A program made the translations under genes and the position numbers. The notes beneath the pieces were generated by a model. That model worked only from the letters and a program-made list of their open reading frames with translations. It had not been told where the DNA came from and searched no databases. This document shows positions 4,743 to 12,696 of a stretch of 20,284 nt of DNA, piece by piece. Every line of letters begins with the position of its first letter. Positions within the stretch are counted from its first letter, which is position 1. The stretch spans positions 1 through 20,284 of the forward strand of contig CAMYPV010000018.1 of NCBI GenBank assembly GCA_947293975.1, read 5' to 3'. This DNA comes from an uncultured Ezakiella sp. GTDB lineage: Bacteria > Bacillota > Clostridia > Tissierellales > Peptoniphilaceae.

Positions 4743-6731
4743 ATGGATTTTAAAATAAAAATGAGACAGCTGGTTGATCAGCTTAATGAATATAATTACC
4801 ACTATTACACACTTGATGATCCTATTGTTACAGACAGTGAGTATGATAAACTGTATCAAGAGCTTGTTAATATGGAGCACGATTATGATTTCAAATTCAG
4901 TGACAGCCCTACGCAAAGAGTTGGTGGCGAGCTTTTAAAAGAATTTGAAAAGTATACACACAGATCGCAGCTATGGAGTTTGGGCAAGGCTCAATCATTT
5001 GATGAATTAAGAGCTTGGGCAGACAGGATTGAGCGCGAGGTTGAAGCTCATAATGCGTCAAACCCAGACGACAAGTTACCAAAGATTCAATATGTTGTTG
5101 AGTATAAATTTGATGGATTAACAATAAATTTAACCTACGAAAACGGTGAGTTTATGATTGCGGCAACTCGCGGAAATGGAATTGTTGGGGAAAATATTAC
5201 AAAGCAAGCACTTACAATAAAAAATTTCCCATTGTCCATTGATTTTAAGAATCATATTGAAATTCAAGGAGAGGCTTATATGCCGCTTGATGCTTTTGAT
5301 AAATATAATGAAACTGCAGAAGTGCCTTTGAAAAACGCAAGGAATGCTGCGGCAGGAGCTCTTAGAAATTTAAATACCGCTGAGACTGCAAAGCGAAATC
5401 TAAAAATCTTCTCTTATAACATTGGTTATATCGAGGGAAAGACTTTCAAGACTCATATTGAAAGCTTGGACTTTCTTAAAAAAGAAAAGTTTCCGGTAAA
5501 TGATTATCATCCACTTGTAAATTCGATTGATGAGGTTATTAAAGAGATTAATTTCATTGATGAAAGTCGACACAGCTTAAATTATTTGACAGATGGTGCG
5601 GTTATTAAAGTTAATGATATCAAAACAAGAGAAATGCTTGGTTTTACAAATAAATTTCCGCGCTGGGCGATTGCATATAAATTTGAAGCAGAAGAGGTTG
5701 AGACAAAACTTATAAGCGTTACGTGGAATGTTGGGCGTACGGGCAAGGTTACACCTGTTGCAAGCCTAGAGCCAGTTGAGATTTCAGGAGCTATGGTATC
5801 AAATGCAACTCTAAACAATGTTGGAGATATTAAGCGTAAAGGCGTAAAAATTGGTGCAGATGTAATTGTAAGGCGATCAAATGAAGTCATACCAGAAATT
5901 ATGGGTACTATTGGAGATTTATCTGGTACAAAAGATATTGAAATTCCAGAGTTTTGTCCATCGTGCGGAACAAAATTAAAAGAAGAAGGGGCATATCTTG
6001 TTTGTCCTAATGCGACATACTGCAAACCTCAGATAGTCAACAGAATAGAACATTTTTGCAGCAGAAATGCAATGGACATTGAGGGCTTGAGCGAAAAAAC
6101 CGCAATAAGTCTAGTGGATGTGCTGGGCATATCGGTTGTGTATGAACTTTATGATTTAGATAAAGAAAAACTTTTGAAGTTGCCACTTTTTGGTGATAAG
6201 AGATCTGATAATCTTTTAAAAGCGATTGAAGATTCAAAAGAGCGTGATCTACACAGATTTGTATACGCACTTGGAATTCCAGAGGTTGGAGATAGAACTG
6301 CAAGAGACATTGCAATTAAGTTTAGGACACTTGATAATATTATAAATGCAAGTTATGATGAACTTATTCAGGTTGATGGCGTTGGTGACATTATTGCAAA
6401 TAATATTATCGATTATTTTAATCGCGAAGATATAAAAACCATGCTTGATGAATTTGAAAAGCGTGGAGTAAATACAATTGAGCATCAACAAGAAGAAGTG
6501 AAAGGCGGTTATTTTAACAATTTAACAGTTGTAATTACGGGGAGTTTTGATAATTACAAGCGTGATGAGTTGAAGGCAATTATTGAATCTCAAGGCGGCA
6601 AATGCACAGGCAGCGTGTCAAAAAATACTGACATTGTACTTGCAGGTGAAAAGCCGGGCAGCAAGCTTGATAAAGCACATGAACTTGGGATAAAAGTTAT
6701 GAGTATAGATGAATTTTTGGAGGTAAAATGA
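4743..6731 (+). CDS. ligA: NAD+-dependent DNA ligase LigA
   Basis: This 662-residue enzyme seals nicks in replication and repair using NAD+. Domain order: Ia NMN-binding (NYHYYTLDDPIVTDSEYD), nucleotidyltransferase with adenylated Lys122 in EYKFDG, OB fold (TLNNVGDIKRKGVKIGADV, RRSNEVIPEI), a Cys4 zinc finger (Cys405, 408, 421, 427), helix-hairpin-helix repeats (about 440-570), and a C-terminal BRCT (VVITGSF onward, about 590-662). The usual RGDG is RGNG here (residues 143-146). I chose ATG 4743 because it opens the conserved N terminus and has AAGGTG (4733-4738) upstream; an in-frame ATG at 4716 lies inside pcrA and adds nine basic residues. It follows pcrA by 1 base, as in many Firmicutes, and overlaps gatC by ATGA. 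Confidence 0.97.
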   Translation: MDFKIKMRQLVDQLNEYNYHYYTLDDPIVTDSEYDKLYQELVNMEHDYDFKFSDSPTQRVGGELLKEFEKYTHRSQLWSLGKAQSFDELRAWADRIEREVEAHNASNPDDKLPKIQYVVEYKFDGLTINLTYENGEFMIAATRGNGIVGENITKQALTIKNFPLSIDFKNHIEIQGEAYMPLDAFDKYNETAEVPLKNARNAAAGALRNLNTAETAKRNLKIFSYNIGYIEGKTFKTHIESLDFLKKEKFPVNDYHPLVNSIDEVIKEINFIDESRHSLNYLTDGAVIKVNDIKTREMLGFTNKFPRWAIAYKFEAEEVETKLISVTWNVGRTGKVTPVASLEPVEISGAMVSNATLNNVGDIKRKGVKIGADVIVRRSNEVIPEIMGTIGDLSGTKDIEIPEFCPSCGTKLKEEGAYLVCPNATYCKPQIVNRIEHFCSRNAMDIEGLSEKTAISLVDVLGISVVYELYDLDKEKLLKLPLFGDKRSDNLLKAIEDSKERDLHRFVYALGIPEVGDRTARDIAIKFRTLDNIINASYDELIQVDGVGDIIANNIIDYFNREDIKTMLDEFEKRGVNTIEHQQEEVKGGYFNNLTVVITGSFDNYKRDELKAIIESQGGKCTGSVSKNTDIVLAGEKPGSKLDKAHELGIKVMSIDEFLEVK

Positions 6732-6997
6732 ACGAAAAAGATTTTAAAAGCATTTGCGAACTCGCAAGGATAAAATACGAAGAGCATATGTTTGATGGAT
6801 TTAAGTCTGCATTTAGTGTTATTAAACATGTTGAGGATTTTGATGAGGACGTGGAGATTGATTTTAATATAAACGCTCCAGAAATGGCTCCAGAAAAAGA
6901 TGAGCCTAAGGAAGGCCTTACAAATGATGAGGCTCTCTTGAATACGAACAAAAAGAAATATGGCTATTTTGTAATTAATAAATATGTAGGTGAGTAA
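6728..6997 (+). CDS. gatC: Asp-tRNA(Asn)/Glu-tRNA(Gln) amidotransferase subunit GatC
   Basis: An 89-residue acidic protein. GatC is a small strap that wraps round GatA and GatB and stabilises them, with no catalytic residues. The N-terminal FKSICELARIKYE matches the GatC pattern (LARLxxxE); the middle is diverged and acidic (FDEDVEIDFNINAPEMAPEKDEP), and NDEALLNTNKKKYGYFVINK resembles the conserved tail. It is slightly shorter than the usual 93-100. Identification rests on this plus its place before gatA-gatB. The ATG overlaps the ligA stop (ATGA, 6728-6731), with GGAGG (6719-6723) upstream. Confidence 0.85.
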   Translation: MNEKDFKSICELARIKYEEHMFDGFKSAFSVIKHVEDFDEDVEIDFNINAPEMAPEKDEPKEGLTNDEALLNTNKKKYGYFVINKYVGE

Positions 6998-8397
6998 TGA
7001 GAAATTTAACTGAAACACTTGAATTAATCAAAAACAATAAGTTATCTCCAACAGAACATCTTGAAGAAATTTTGAAAAATATCAAAGAAGATGAAAATAT
7101 AAATTCATTTATTACACTTGATATTGATGGTGCAAGAAAGATGGCTTCAGAGTCAAAGGATGGACCTTTACACGGAGCTGTTGTTGGAATTAAAGACAAT
7201 GTAAACGTAAAAGGGCTTAGAACGACATGCGCCTCAAAGATATTAAAAGATTTTGTTAGCGTTTTTGATGCCGATGTTACTAAGAGCATAAAAAAATCAG
7301 GCGCAACTATTCTTGGCAAATTAAATATGGATGAGTTTGCAATGGGTTCATCAAACGAAACTTCGTACTTTGGGCCTGTAAAAAATCCAATCGATAATAC
7401 ACTTGTTCCTGGTGGAAGTTCAGGCGGATCTGCAGCAGCAGTTGCAATGGGTTTTGTCGACGTTTCAATTGGAACAGATACAGGTGGAAGCATCAGGCAA
7501 CCTGCAAGTTTCTGTTCAGTTGTAGGTATTAAACCAACGTACGGCACTGTTTCGAGATACGGAGTTACAAGTCTTGCAAATACATTTGATAGCGTTGGAA
7601 CACTTGGAAGAAATGTTAGAGATGCATATTTATTTTTGCAAAACATTGCTGATGATACGACAAATGACATGACAAAAATCAAAGTTGATTTGCCAGATTT
7701 ATTCACGGATTATGAACAAGCAATCGAAAATTTGAAAGGCAAAAAGATTGCTATATTCAAAAACTTTGATCACTTCGACTTTCAGCCAGAAGTTAGAGTG
7801 GCTTATGATAAGTCAGTCGCATTATTGCAAGACGCTGGTGCAGTTATCGTTGAAGATGAATTTAAATATTTGGATTATGCAGTATCGGCTTATTACACTT
7901 TGATTGATGCTGAGTGTTCAAGCAATCTTTCTAGATTTGACGGCATTAGATATTCAGGAATTGATTTTAATGGAAGCATCGAAGATTATATGACGGCAGT
8001 TCGCTCAGATGGTTTTAACGAAGAGGTTAAGAGAAGAATTTTACTTGGCATGCATATTTTGTCAAGCAATCATAAAGACGAGATTTACGGTAAAGCTCTT
8101 AAGATCAGACAGGCAATTAAAAATGACTACGCAAGAATATTCAAAAATGCAGATGTAATTTTAACGCCAACAGCAATCGAGCTTGCATTTAAACTTGGCA
8201 GCAAGACTACAGATCCTAAGAAGATGATGGAAGGCGATATTTTATCTGTATCACCAAATATGGCAGGTCTTCCTGGCATTTCTGTTCCATCAACAAAGGA
8301 TAGAGTTATTAATGCAGGTATGCATTTTATTGGTAATAAGAAAGACGATTTTAACCTTGCAAAAATTGCGATGGCTTACGAAGGGTTGGTGAAATAA
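6997..8397 (+). CDS. gatA: Asp-tRNA(Asn)/Glu-tRNA(Gln) amidotransferase subunit GatA
   Basis: This 466-residue amidase-signature enzyme frees ammonia from glutamine and channels it to GatB. The Ser-cisSer-Lys triad is present: Lys66 (VVGIKDNVN), Ser141 (GGSSGGSAA) and Ser165 (GTDTGGSIRQPA), with exactly the spacing known from GatA. It is a little shorter than the usual 475-490. Its ATG shares an A with the gatC stop (TAATG), and its own stop is shared with gatB in the same way, so the three subunits should be made in step. Presence of GatCAB implies that Gln-tRNA(Gln), and perhaps Asn-tRNA(Asn), is made by transamidation. Confidence 0.97.
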   Translation: MRNLTETLELIKNNKLSPTEHLEEILKNIKEDENINSFITLDIDGARKMASESKDGPLHGAVVGIKDNVNVKGLRTTCASKILKDFVSVFDADVTKSIKKSGATILGKLNMDEFAMGSSNETSYFGPVKNPIDNTLVPGGSSGGSAAAVAMGFVDVSIGTDTGGSIRQPASFCSVVGIKPTYGTVSRYGVTSLANTFDSVGTLGRNVRDAYLFLQNIADDTTNDMTKIKVDLPDLFTDYEQAIENLKGKKIAIFKNFDHFDFQPEVRVAYDKSVALLQDAGAVIVEDEFKYLDYAVSAYYTLIDAECSSNLSRFDGIRYSGIDFNGSIEDYMTAVRSDGFNEEVKRRILLGMHILSSNHKDEIYGKALKIRQAIKNDYARIFKNADVILTPTAIELAFKLGSKTTDPKKMMEGDILSVSPNMAGLPGISVPSTKDRVINAGMHFIGNKKDDFNLAKIAMAYEGLVK

Positions 8398-9815
8398 TGA
8401 AAACATTAATTGGTCTTGAAATTCACGTTGAATTAAAAACGAATAGAAAGATGTTTTGCAAATGTAAGAGCAGCTTCGGTGATGAGCCAAATACCAATGT
8501 ATGTCCAGTTTGCTTAGGCATGCCAGGAGCACTTCCAGTCATAAATGAATTTGCAATTGAACAAGCAATTAGAGCTGGTATTGGTCTTCACTCTGAAATT
8601 GCTAGCGTGATTAAGATGGATAGGAAGAATTATTTTTATCCAGACTTGGTTAAAGGCTATCAAATTTCACAAGAAGACACACCAATTTGCAGTGGCGGAT
8701 ATATAGAAATTGAAACAGAAGATGGCAAAAAACAAATTCATTTAGAGCGTGCTCACATTGAAGAGGATACGGGTAAGGCAAATCACATGGATGATTTTAC
8801 TCTTATGGATTATAACAGAGCGGGTCTTCCACTAATTGAAATTGTAACTAAGCCAGAAATTTCAAGTGGCAAAGAGGCAAGGGCTTTTATCGAGGAGTTA
8901 AGAGATATTTTAACTGAGCTTGGTGTATCTGATTGTAAGATGGAAGAAGGTTCAATGCGTGTTGACTGCAACTTTAATATTGTTGATGGCGATTTTAAAA
9001 CTGCAATTACTGAGGTAAAAAACATTGGTTCAACTCGTGGCGTTGAGATGGCGATGAACTATGAACTTGAGCGCCATAAAAAATTAATCGAAGCGAAAGA
9101 AACTGGAGTTAGGGAAACTAGACGTTGGGACGAAGAGATTCAAGAAACAGTGGTTATGCGTGTAAAATCTTCGACAAATGATTATAGATTCCAATTTGAT
9201 GGAGATATTCCGATAATTCCACTTGACAAGTCGATTATCGAAAATGTTAAAAAGAATTTGCCAGAATTGAAATCAGAACGTAAAGAGAGAATTATGAAGG
9301 ATTACTCCGTTGGCGATTATGACGCTTCAATAATTTCTAATGATAAAAATCTTTCTGAATATTTTGAAAAAATTGTTTCAGAAGTTAAAGACACAAAGCT
9401 TGTTGTAAATTGGATTATAAATGAATTTTTAAGAAGAATGAATGATGCTGAAATTATGATTAAAGATCTTAAGTTTGGAGTTGACGATTTTATTAATTTA
9501 TTAAAATTGGTAGGTTCAAACAAAATTAACAACAATTCTGCAAAAAAAGTTTTCAGAGAAATGTTTGAAGAAGGCACAAGCTCAGAAGAAATTGTTAAGC
9601 GTGATAATCTACTGCAAGTTAGTGATGACGGCGAAATTCAAAAATGGGTTGATGATGTTATAAATGCAAATCCAGAAAGCATTACCGACTATCACAATGG
9701 CAAGGATAGGGCATTAGGATTTCTTGTTGGCCAAGTTATGAAGGCATCACGCGGTAAGGCTGATCCGGTTATGGTTAACAAATTAATATTAGAAAAATTA
9801 GAAGAGCTAAAATAA
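8397..9815 (+). CDS. gatB: Asp-tRNA(Asn)/Glu-tRNA(Gln) amidotransferase subunit GatB
   Basis: This 472-residue subunit binds misacylated tRNA, activates the acyl group with ATP and carries out amidation. The N terminus reads IGLEIHVELKTNRKMFCKC, followed by CPVCLGMPGALPVIN. Cys21, 23, 36 and 39 form the zinc site found in many GatB proteins. HIEEDTGK and DYNRAGLPLIEIVTKP are kinase-fold motifs. The last 140 residues are the helical GatB/YqeY tRNA-binding domain, ending GFLVGQVMKASRGKADPVMV. Length is typical (about 475). It is the last gene before a terminator 8 bases after its stop. Confidence 0.97.
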   Translation: MKTLIGLEIHVELKTNRKMFCKCKSSFGDEPNTNVCPVCLGMPGALPVINEFAIEQAIRAGIGLHSEIASVIKMDRKNYFYPDLVKGYQISQEDTPICSGGYIEIETEDGKKQIHLERAHIEEDTGKANHMDDFTLMDYNRAGLPLIEIVTKPEISSGKEARAFIEELRDILTELGVSDCKMEEGSMRVDCNFNIVDGDFKTAITEVKNIGSTRGVEMAMNYELERHKKLIEAKETGVRETRRWDEEIQETVVMRVKSSTNDYRFQFDGDIPIIPLDKSIIENVKKNLPELKSERKERIMKDYSVGDYDASIISNDKNLSEYFEKIVSEVKDTKLVVNWIINEFLRRMNDAEIMIKDLKFGVDDFINLLKLVGSNKINNNSAKKVFREMFEEGTSSEEIVKRDNLLQVSDDGEIQKWVDDVINANPESITDYHNGKDRALGFLVGQVMKASRGKADPVMVNKLILEKLEELK

Positions 9816-9822
9816 TTTAATT

Positions 9823-9847
9823 GCGGGCCTTAAATGGCTCGCTTTTT
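9823..9847 (+). terminator. Rho-independent terminator of pcrA-ligA-gatCAB
   Basis: GCGGGCC (9823-9829) pairs with GGCTCGC (9836-9842) with one G-T pair around TTAAAT, then TTTTT (9843-9847). Confidence 0.88.
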
Positions 9848-9849
9848 AT

Positions 9850-9878
9850 TTGCATTTTTGCATGCTTTAATGTAAAAT
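9850..9878 (+). promoter_or_regulatory. Promoter of the amidase-rdgB unit
   Basis: TTGCAT (9850-9855), 17-base spacer, TAAAAT (9873-9878). Each hexamer differs from consensus, so it is weaker than the ribosomal promoters. It starts 3 bases after the gatB terminator's T run. The start should be close to the ribosome site GGAGG (9887-9891). Confidence 0.7.
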
Positions 9879-9896
9879 TATTGTACGGAGGATTTT

Positions 9897-11966
9897 ATGA
9901 AAAGATTATTTTTGACTGTGGCAATAATTTTATCATTAATAAATTTTGCTGATGCAAAAAAATTGCAAATTGATGGTAAATCAAGAGATATAATTAATGT
10001 AAATATAGAAATTAATGGGCAAGATTCACAAACCTCGTTGCCTATTTTTGTGTTAAACGAAAGAACTTATGTACCTGTAAGATTTGTAAGCGAGAGCTTG
10101 GGATACAAAGTTATCTGGCTTCAAAGTACATTTACAGTCGAAATTCGTGGTACAGACAAGAAAATGTGGCTACCAATCGGCAAGGCAAAGGTAAATTTAG
10201 GTAATGGTCTTGTTGATACGCCTGATGGTGTAAAGGCTTCTCTTGTCAAACTGCCAGGTCATGTTGATCAATTTACTTATGTTCCTGTAAGATTTGTTGC
10301 GGAATATTTGGGCCAAAAAGTTTCGTGGGATCAAGCTACCATAACAGTTAAAATTGGCGATGAAATACAAACTCCAGAAACAGTTGACATTGTAACTGAG
10401 ACTGAAAATAGTGTTGATAATAAAACAGAGCCTGATAAAAATAATTTAAATACTGCACGTGTAAATTTAAAGAGTGTTGAGATGAGTGGTGAGGATATTT
10501 CTACACCAAAGGTATTTTTTAAATTTGATAATAAGGCTGATTTTAACATAGAAAATCAAAATAATTTTGTAAAAATAACCATAAATAACGCTGATATTGA
10601 GAATTCTATGATTGGAGAATTTAATTCGCCATTAAAGAATAGTCCTAAATATAAGATTTCAAAGACAAATAATGGAATCGAGATTTTGTTTACAAAAGTT
10701 GGTGATGAAATTAGCGTTTATAAAGAGGACGACTCCAAGACAATTGCAGTTACTGACAGTTATTTTTTCAAAGGCATACAAGTTGGTGAACATAATGGCA
10801 CGAAGGCTTATGTATTGAAGGGCCTTGGTAAGCAGCAATATAATAAAATGGAATTTGAAAAGCCAAAAAGGATTGCAATTGATTTACTGGACTCAGAGCT
10901 AGAGGGAGGCAAATACGCTGAATTTAACGAATCGATAGGATTTGTAAAAAAAGTAAGAATGAGCCAATTTGTTCCAGATAAAAATTATAATCCAAACGAT
11001 AAAATCATAAGAGTTGTACTTGATATTGAAGATGGTATAAATCACCCTGATTTAAAATTGGAAACTATTAATGACGACTTATATATTTTCCCAGTTGAGT
11101 CGTTGTATGATTATTTTAAATTCAGAAATGTTGGTACACAAAAATATATAACGATAAAAGGTTATGACAAGCCAATAAATTTTAATTATGATAAAAATTC
11201 AAACACCATAACAGCACAAATTGATAAAAATATTCCGGATGGTGTCATTAAATATAATGATTCACTGGTTAAAGATTTGAATTTCAAAAGTGGACTGTTG
11301 ACAATTACGCTTGTAAGAAATGCAGACGTGACCGAAGAAGCGCAACAAGAGGGCAATGCAATTAAAATTACAAGAGTAAAAACTGGAAACAACTCAGACT
11401 ATTTTATATTAATAGATCCTGGACATGGCGGTACTGATCCTGGTGGATGCGACTTTTCAAAAACTTATTGCGAAAAGGATTTGATACTTCCAGTTCAAAG
11501 GTCCCTTGAAAGAAAGCTTTTAAATCTTGGTTATATCGTAAAAAAGACGAACGACACTGTCGATTCCTATATAAACGTTAGAGATAGAGCAGCGATGGCA
11601 AATCAATTAAAGCCTGATTTATTTGTATCACTTCATGCAAATACGGCACCATCTGCATCTGCAAAGGGAATTGAAGTACTATATTGCTCAGAAGACAAAA
11701 ATCCAAACAAAGAACCTGGGCAGGCAAAGATTGCACAAATTTTTACTGACGAAATTCTAAGAACTACAGGAACAGATGCAAGAGATATAAAAAATAGACC
11801 AGAAATAATTGTGGTTGGAAAGACTAATATGTCGGCCGTTCTTGTAGAGATGGGATTTTTGACAAATCCACGTGATTTAGCCTTGTTAAAAGATCAGTCA
11901 TATTTGGAGAAAATTGTTGATGGAATAGTTGCTGCGATTGATAGATTTACTACGGAGTTTAGATAA
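9897..11966 (+). CDS. Secreted N-acetylmuramoyl-L-alanine amidase with stalk, AMIN and Amidase_3 domains
   Basis: A 689-residue exported peptidoglycan hydrolase. An N-terminal signal peptide has likely cleavage after FADA (residue 20). Two copies of the copper-amine-oxidase-like stalk motif follow, TYVPVRFVxExLGxKVxW, at 57-74 and 127-144, exactly 70 residues apart. A Thr/Glu/Asp/Asn-rich linker leads to AMIN-like beta segments (about 220-350, e.g. ISKTNNGIEILF, KPKRIAIDLLDSELEGG). The C-terminal zinc amidase (505-689) has DPGHGG (His510), Glu526, SLHAN (His580) and catalytic Glu651 in VEMGFLTN, all present. It cleaves the MurNAc-L-Ala bond of the cell wall, probably in division or turnover. 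The start follows GGAGG by 5 bases; the stop overlaps rdgB (TAATG). Confidence 0.93.
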   Translation: MKRLFLTVAIILSLINFADAKKLQIDGKSRDIINVNIEINGQDSQTSLPIFVLNERTYVPVRFVSESLGYKVIWLQSTFTVEIRGTDKKMWLPIGKAKVNLGNGLVDTPDGVKASLVKLPGHVDQFTYVPVRFVAEYLGQKVSWDQATITVKIGDEIQTPETVDIVTETENSVDNKTEPDKNNLNTARVNLKSVEMSGEDISTPKVFFKFDNKADFNIENQNNFVKITINNADIENSMIGEFNSPLKNSPKYKISKTNNGIEILFTKVGDEISVYKEDDSKTIAVTDSYFFKGIQVGEHNGTKAYVLKGLGKQQYNKMEFEKPKRIAIDLLDSELEGGKYAEFNESIGFVKKVRMSQFVPDKNYNPNDKIIRVVLDIEDGINHPDLKLETINDDLYIFPVESLYDYFKFRNVGTQKYITIKGYDKPINFNYDKNSNTITAQIDKNIPDGVIKYNDSLVKDLNFKSGLLTITLVRNADVTEEAQQEGNAIKITRVKTGNNSDYFILIDPGHGGTDPGGCDFSKTYCEKDLILPVQRSLERKLLNLGYIVKKTNDTVDSYINVRDRAAMANQLKPDLFVSLHANTAPSASAKGIEVLYCSEDKNPNKEPGQAKIAQIFTDEILRTTGTDARDIKNRPEIIVVGKTNMSAVLVEMGFLTNPRDLALLKDQSYLEKIVDGIVAAIDRFTTEFR

Positions 11967-12541
11967 TGAAAATTGTTGTTGCGAGTGGAAACGCTCATAA
12001 GATCGAAGAGATAAAAGAAATTTTAAAAGACTACGAGGTTGTTAGTTATAAAAATGATTACCCGAACCATCCGTCACCAGATGAAAACGGAAGCACATTG
12101 AGAGAAAATTCATTTATTAAGGCTCGAGATATAAAAGATTTATATGATGCGATTGTAATAGCGGATGATTCTGGAATATTTTGCGATGCAATAAATGGAG
12201 AGCCGGGAGTTCATTCAGCTAGATATGCTGGTGAACCTTGCGATGATGCAAAAAACAATTCTCTTTTGATCAAAAATCTTAATGGTAAGGATAGAACTGC
12301 AAGGTTTCGCTCTACAATTTGCTTGATTGAAAAGGATGATAGCGTGCATTATTTTGAAGGCGAATGCGTTGGCAAAATTATTGATAAACCACGAGGGACA
12401 AATGGATTTGGTTATGACCCACATTTTTTGCCGGATGGATTTGATAAAACATTTGCTGAAATGAATGCAGATGAAAAAAATAAAATATCTCACAGAAGAA
12501 AAGCGCTTGAGAAATTAAGAGAATATTTTGACAAAAAATAA
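11966..12541 (+). CDS. rdgB: XTP/dITP diphosphatase (RdgB/HAM1 family)
   Basis: This 191-residue cytosolic enzyme removes inosine and xanthosine triphosphates from the nucleotide pool and so prevents their use in DNA. Family motifs seen: SGNAHKIEEIKEIL (phosphate binding), IADDSGIFCDAINGEPGVHSARYAG with catalytic Asp67-Asp68, GTNGFGYDPHFLPDG, TFAEMNADEKNKISHRRKAL. Length is usual (about 190-205). The ATG shares an A with the amidase stop, so the two are coupled although their roles differ. The stop is embedded in a terminator hairpin. Confidence 0.96.
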   Translation: MKIVVASGNAHKIEEIKEILKDYEVVSYKNDYPNHPSPDENGSTLRENSFIKARDIKDLYDAIVIADDSGIFCDAINGEPGVHSARYAGEPCDDAKNNSLLIKNLNGKDRTARFRSTICLIEKDDSVHYFEGECVGKIIDKPRGTNGFGYDPHFLPDGFDKTFAEMNADEKNKISHRRKALEKLREYFDKK

Positions 12542-12562
12542 TACCCTTCGGGGTATTTTTTT
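12541..12562 (+). terminator. UUCG-loop rho-independent terminator of rdgB
   Basis: ATACCC (12541-12546) pairs with GGGTAT (12551-12556) around a stable C(TTCG)G tetraloop, then a run of seven T (12556-12562). The first stem base is the last base of the rdgB stop. The flanking AA/TT can lengthen the stem to 8 pairs. Confidence 0.93.
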
Positions 12563-12603
12563 ATTGCCTGAAAAAAGATGAAGGCATTTAATGCGCTTAG
12601 ATA

Positions 12604-12667
12604 AAATAAAAAAATTTTTTATTTCTTTCAAAAAACTATTGACATATATAGAAATATAGTGTACTAT
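12604..12667 (+). promoter_or_regulatory. Promoter of the double ABC/YtrA operon with upstream A/T tract
   Basis: TTGACA (12639-12644), 17-base spacer, TACTAT (12662-12667), start near 12674. Just upstream lies an A/T tract that is also an inverted repeat: AAATAAAAAA (12604-12613) and TTTTTTATTT (12615-12624). This could act as an UP element or bend the DNA. The promoter is strong by sequence, which fits a gene set held off by a repressor. Confidence 0.87.
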
Positions 12668-12682
12668 GTATCTAGTAAACTA
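12657..12682 (+). promoter_or_regulatory. Twin palindromic operator, probable YtrA/GntR binding site
   Basis: Two copies of a 10-base palindrome with consensus TAGTNNACTA: TAGTGTACTA (12657-12666) and TAGTAAACTA (12673-12682). Their centres are 16 bases apart. The first covers the -10 box and the second covers the transcription start. The operon encodes a GntR-family regulator (14342-14716), and YtrA-type regulators usually repress their own operon from a promoter-overlapping inverted repeat. The link to this protein is inferred. Confidence 0.68.
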
Positions 12683-12696
12683 ATAAGGAGGTAGTT

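Noticed and set aside
6975..7706. 243-codon minus-strand open frame opposite gatA
   Set aside because: It overlaps the conserved catalytic part of gatA and has no family likeness; codon shadow.
12561..12582. TGCCT/AGGCA inverted repeat after the rdgB terminator
   Set aside because: Five pairs with a 12-base loop, likely chance.
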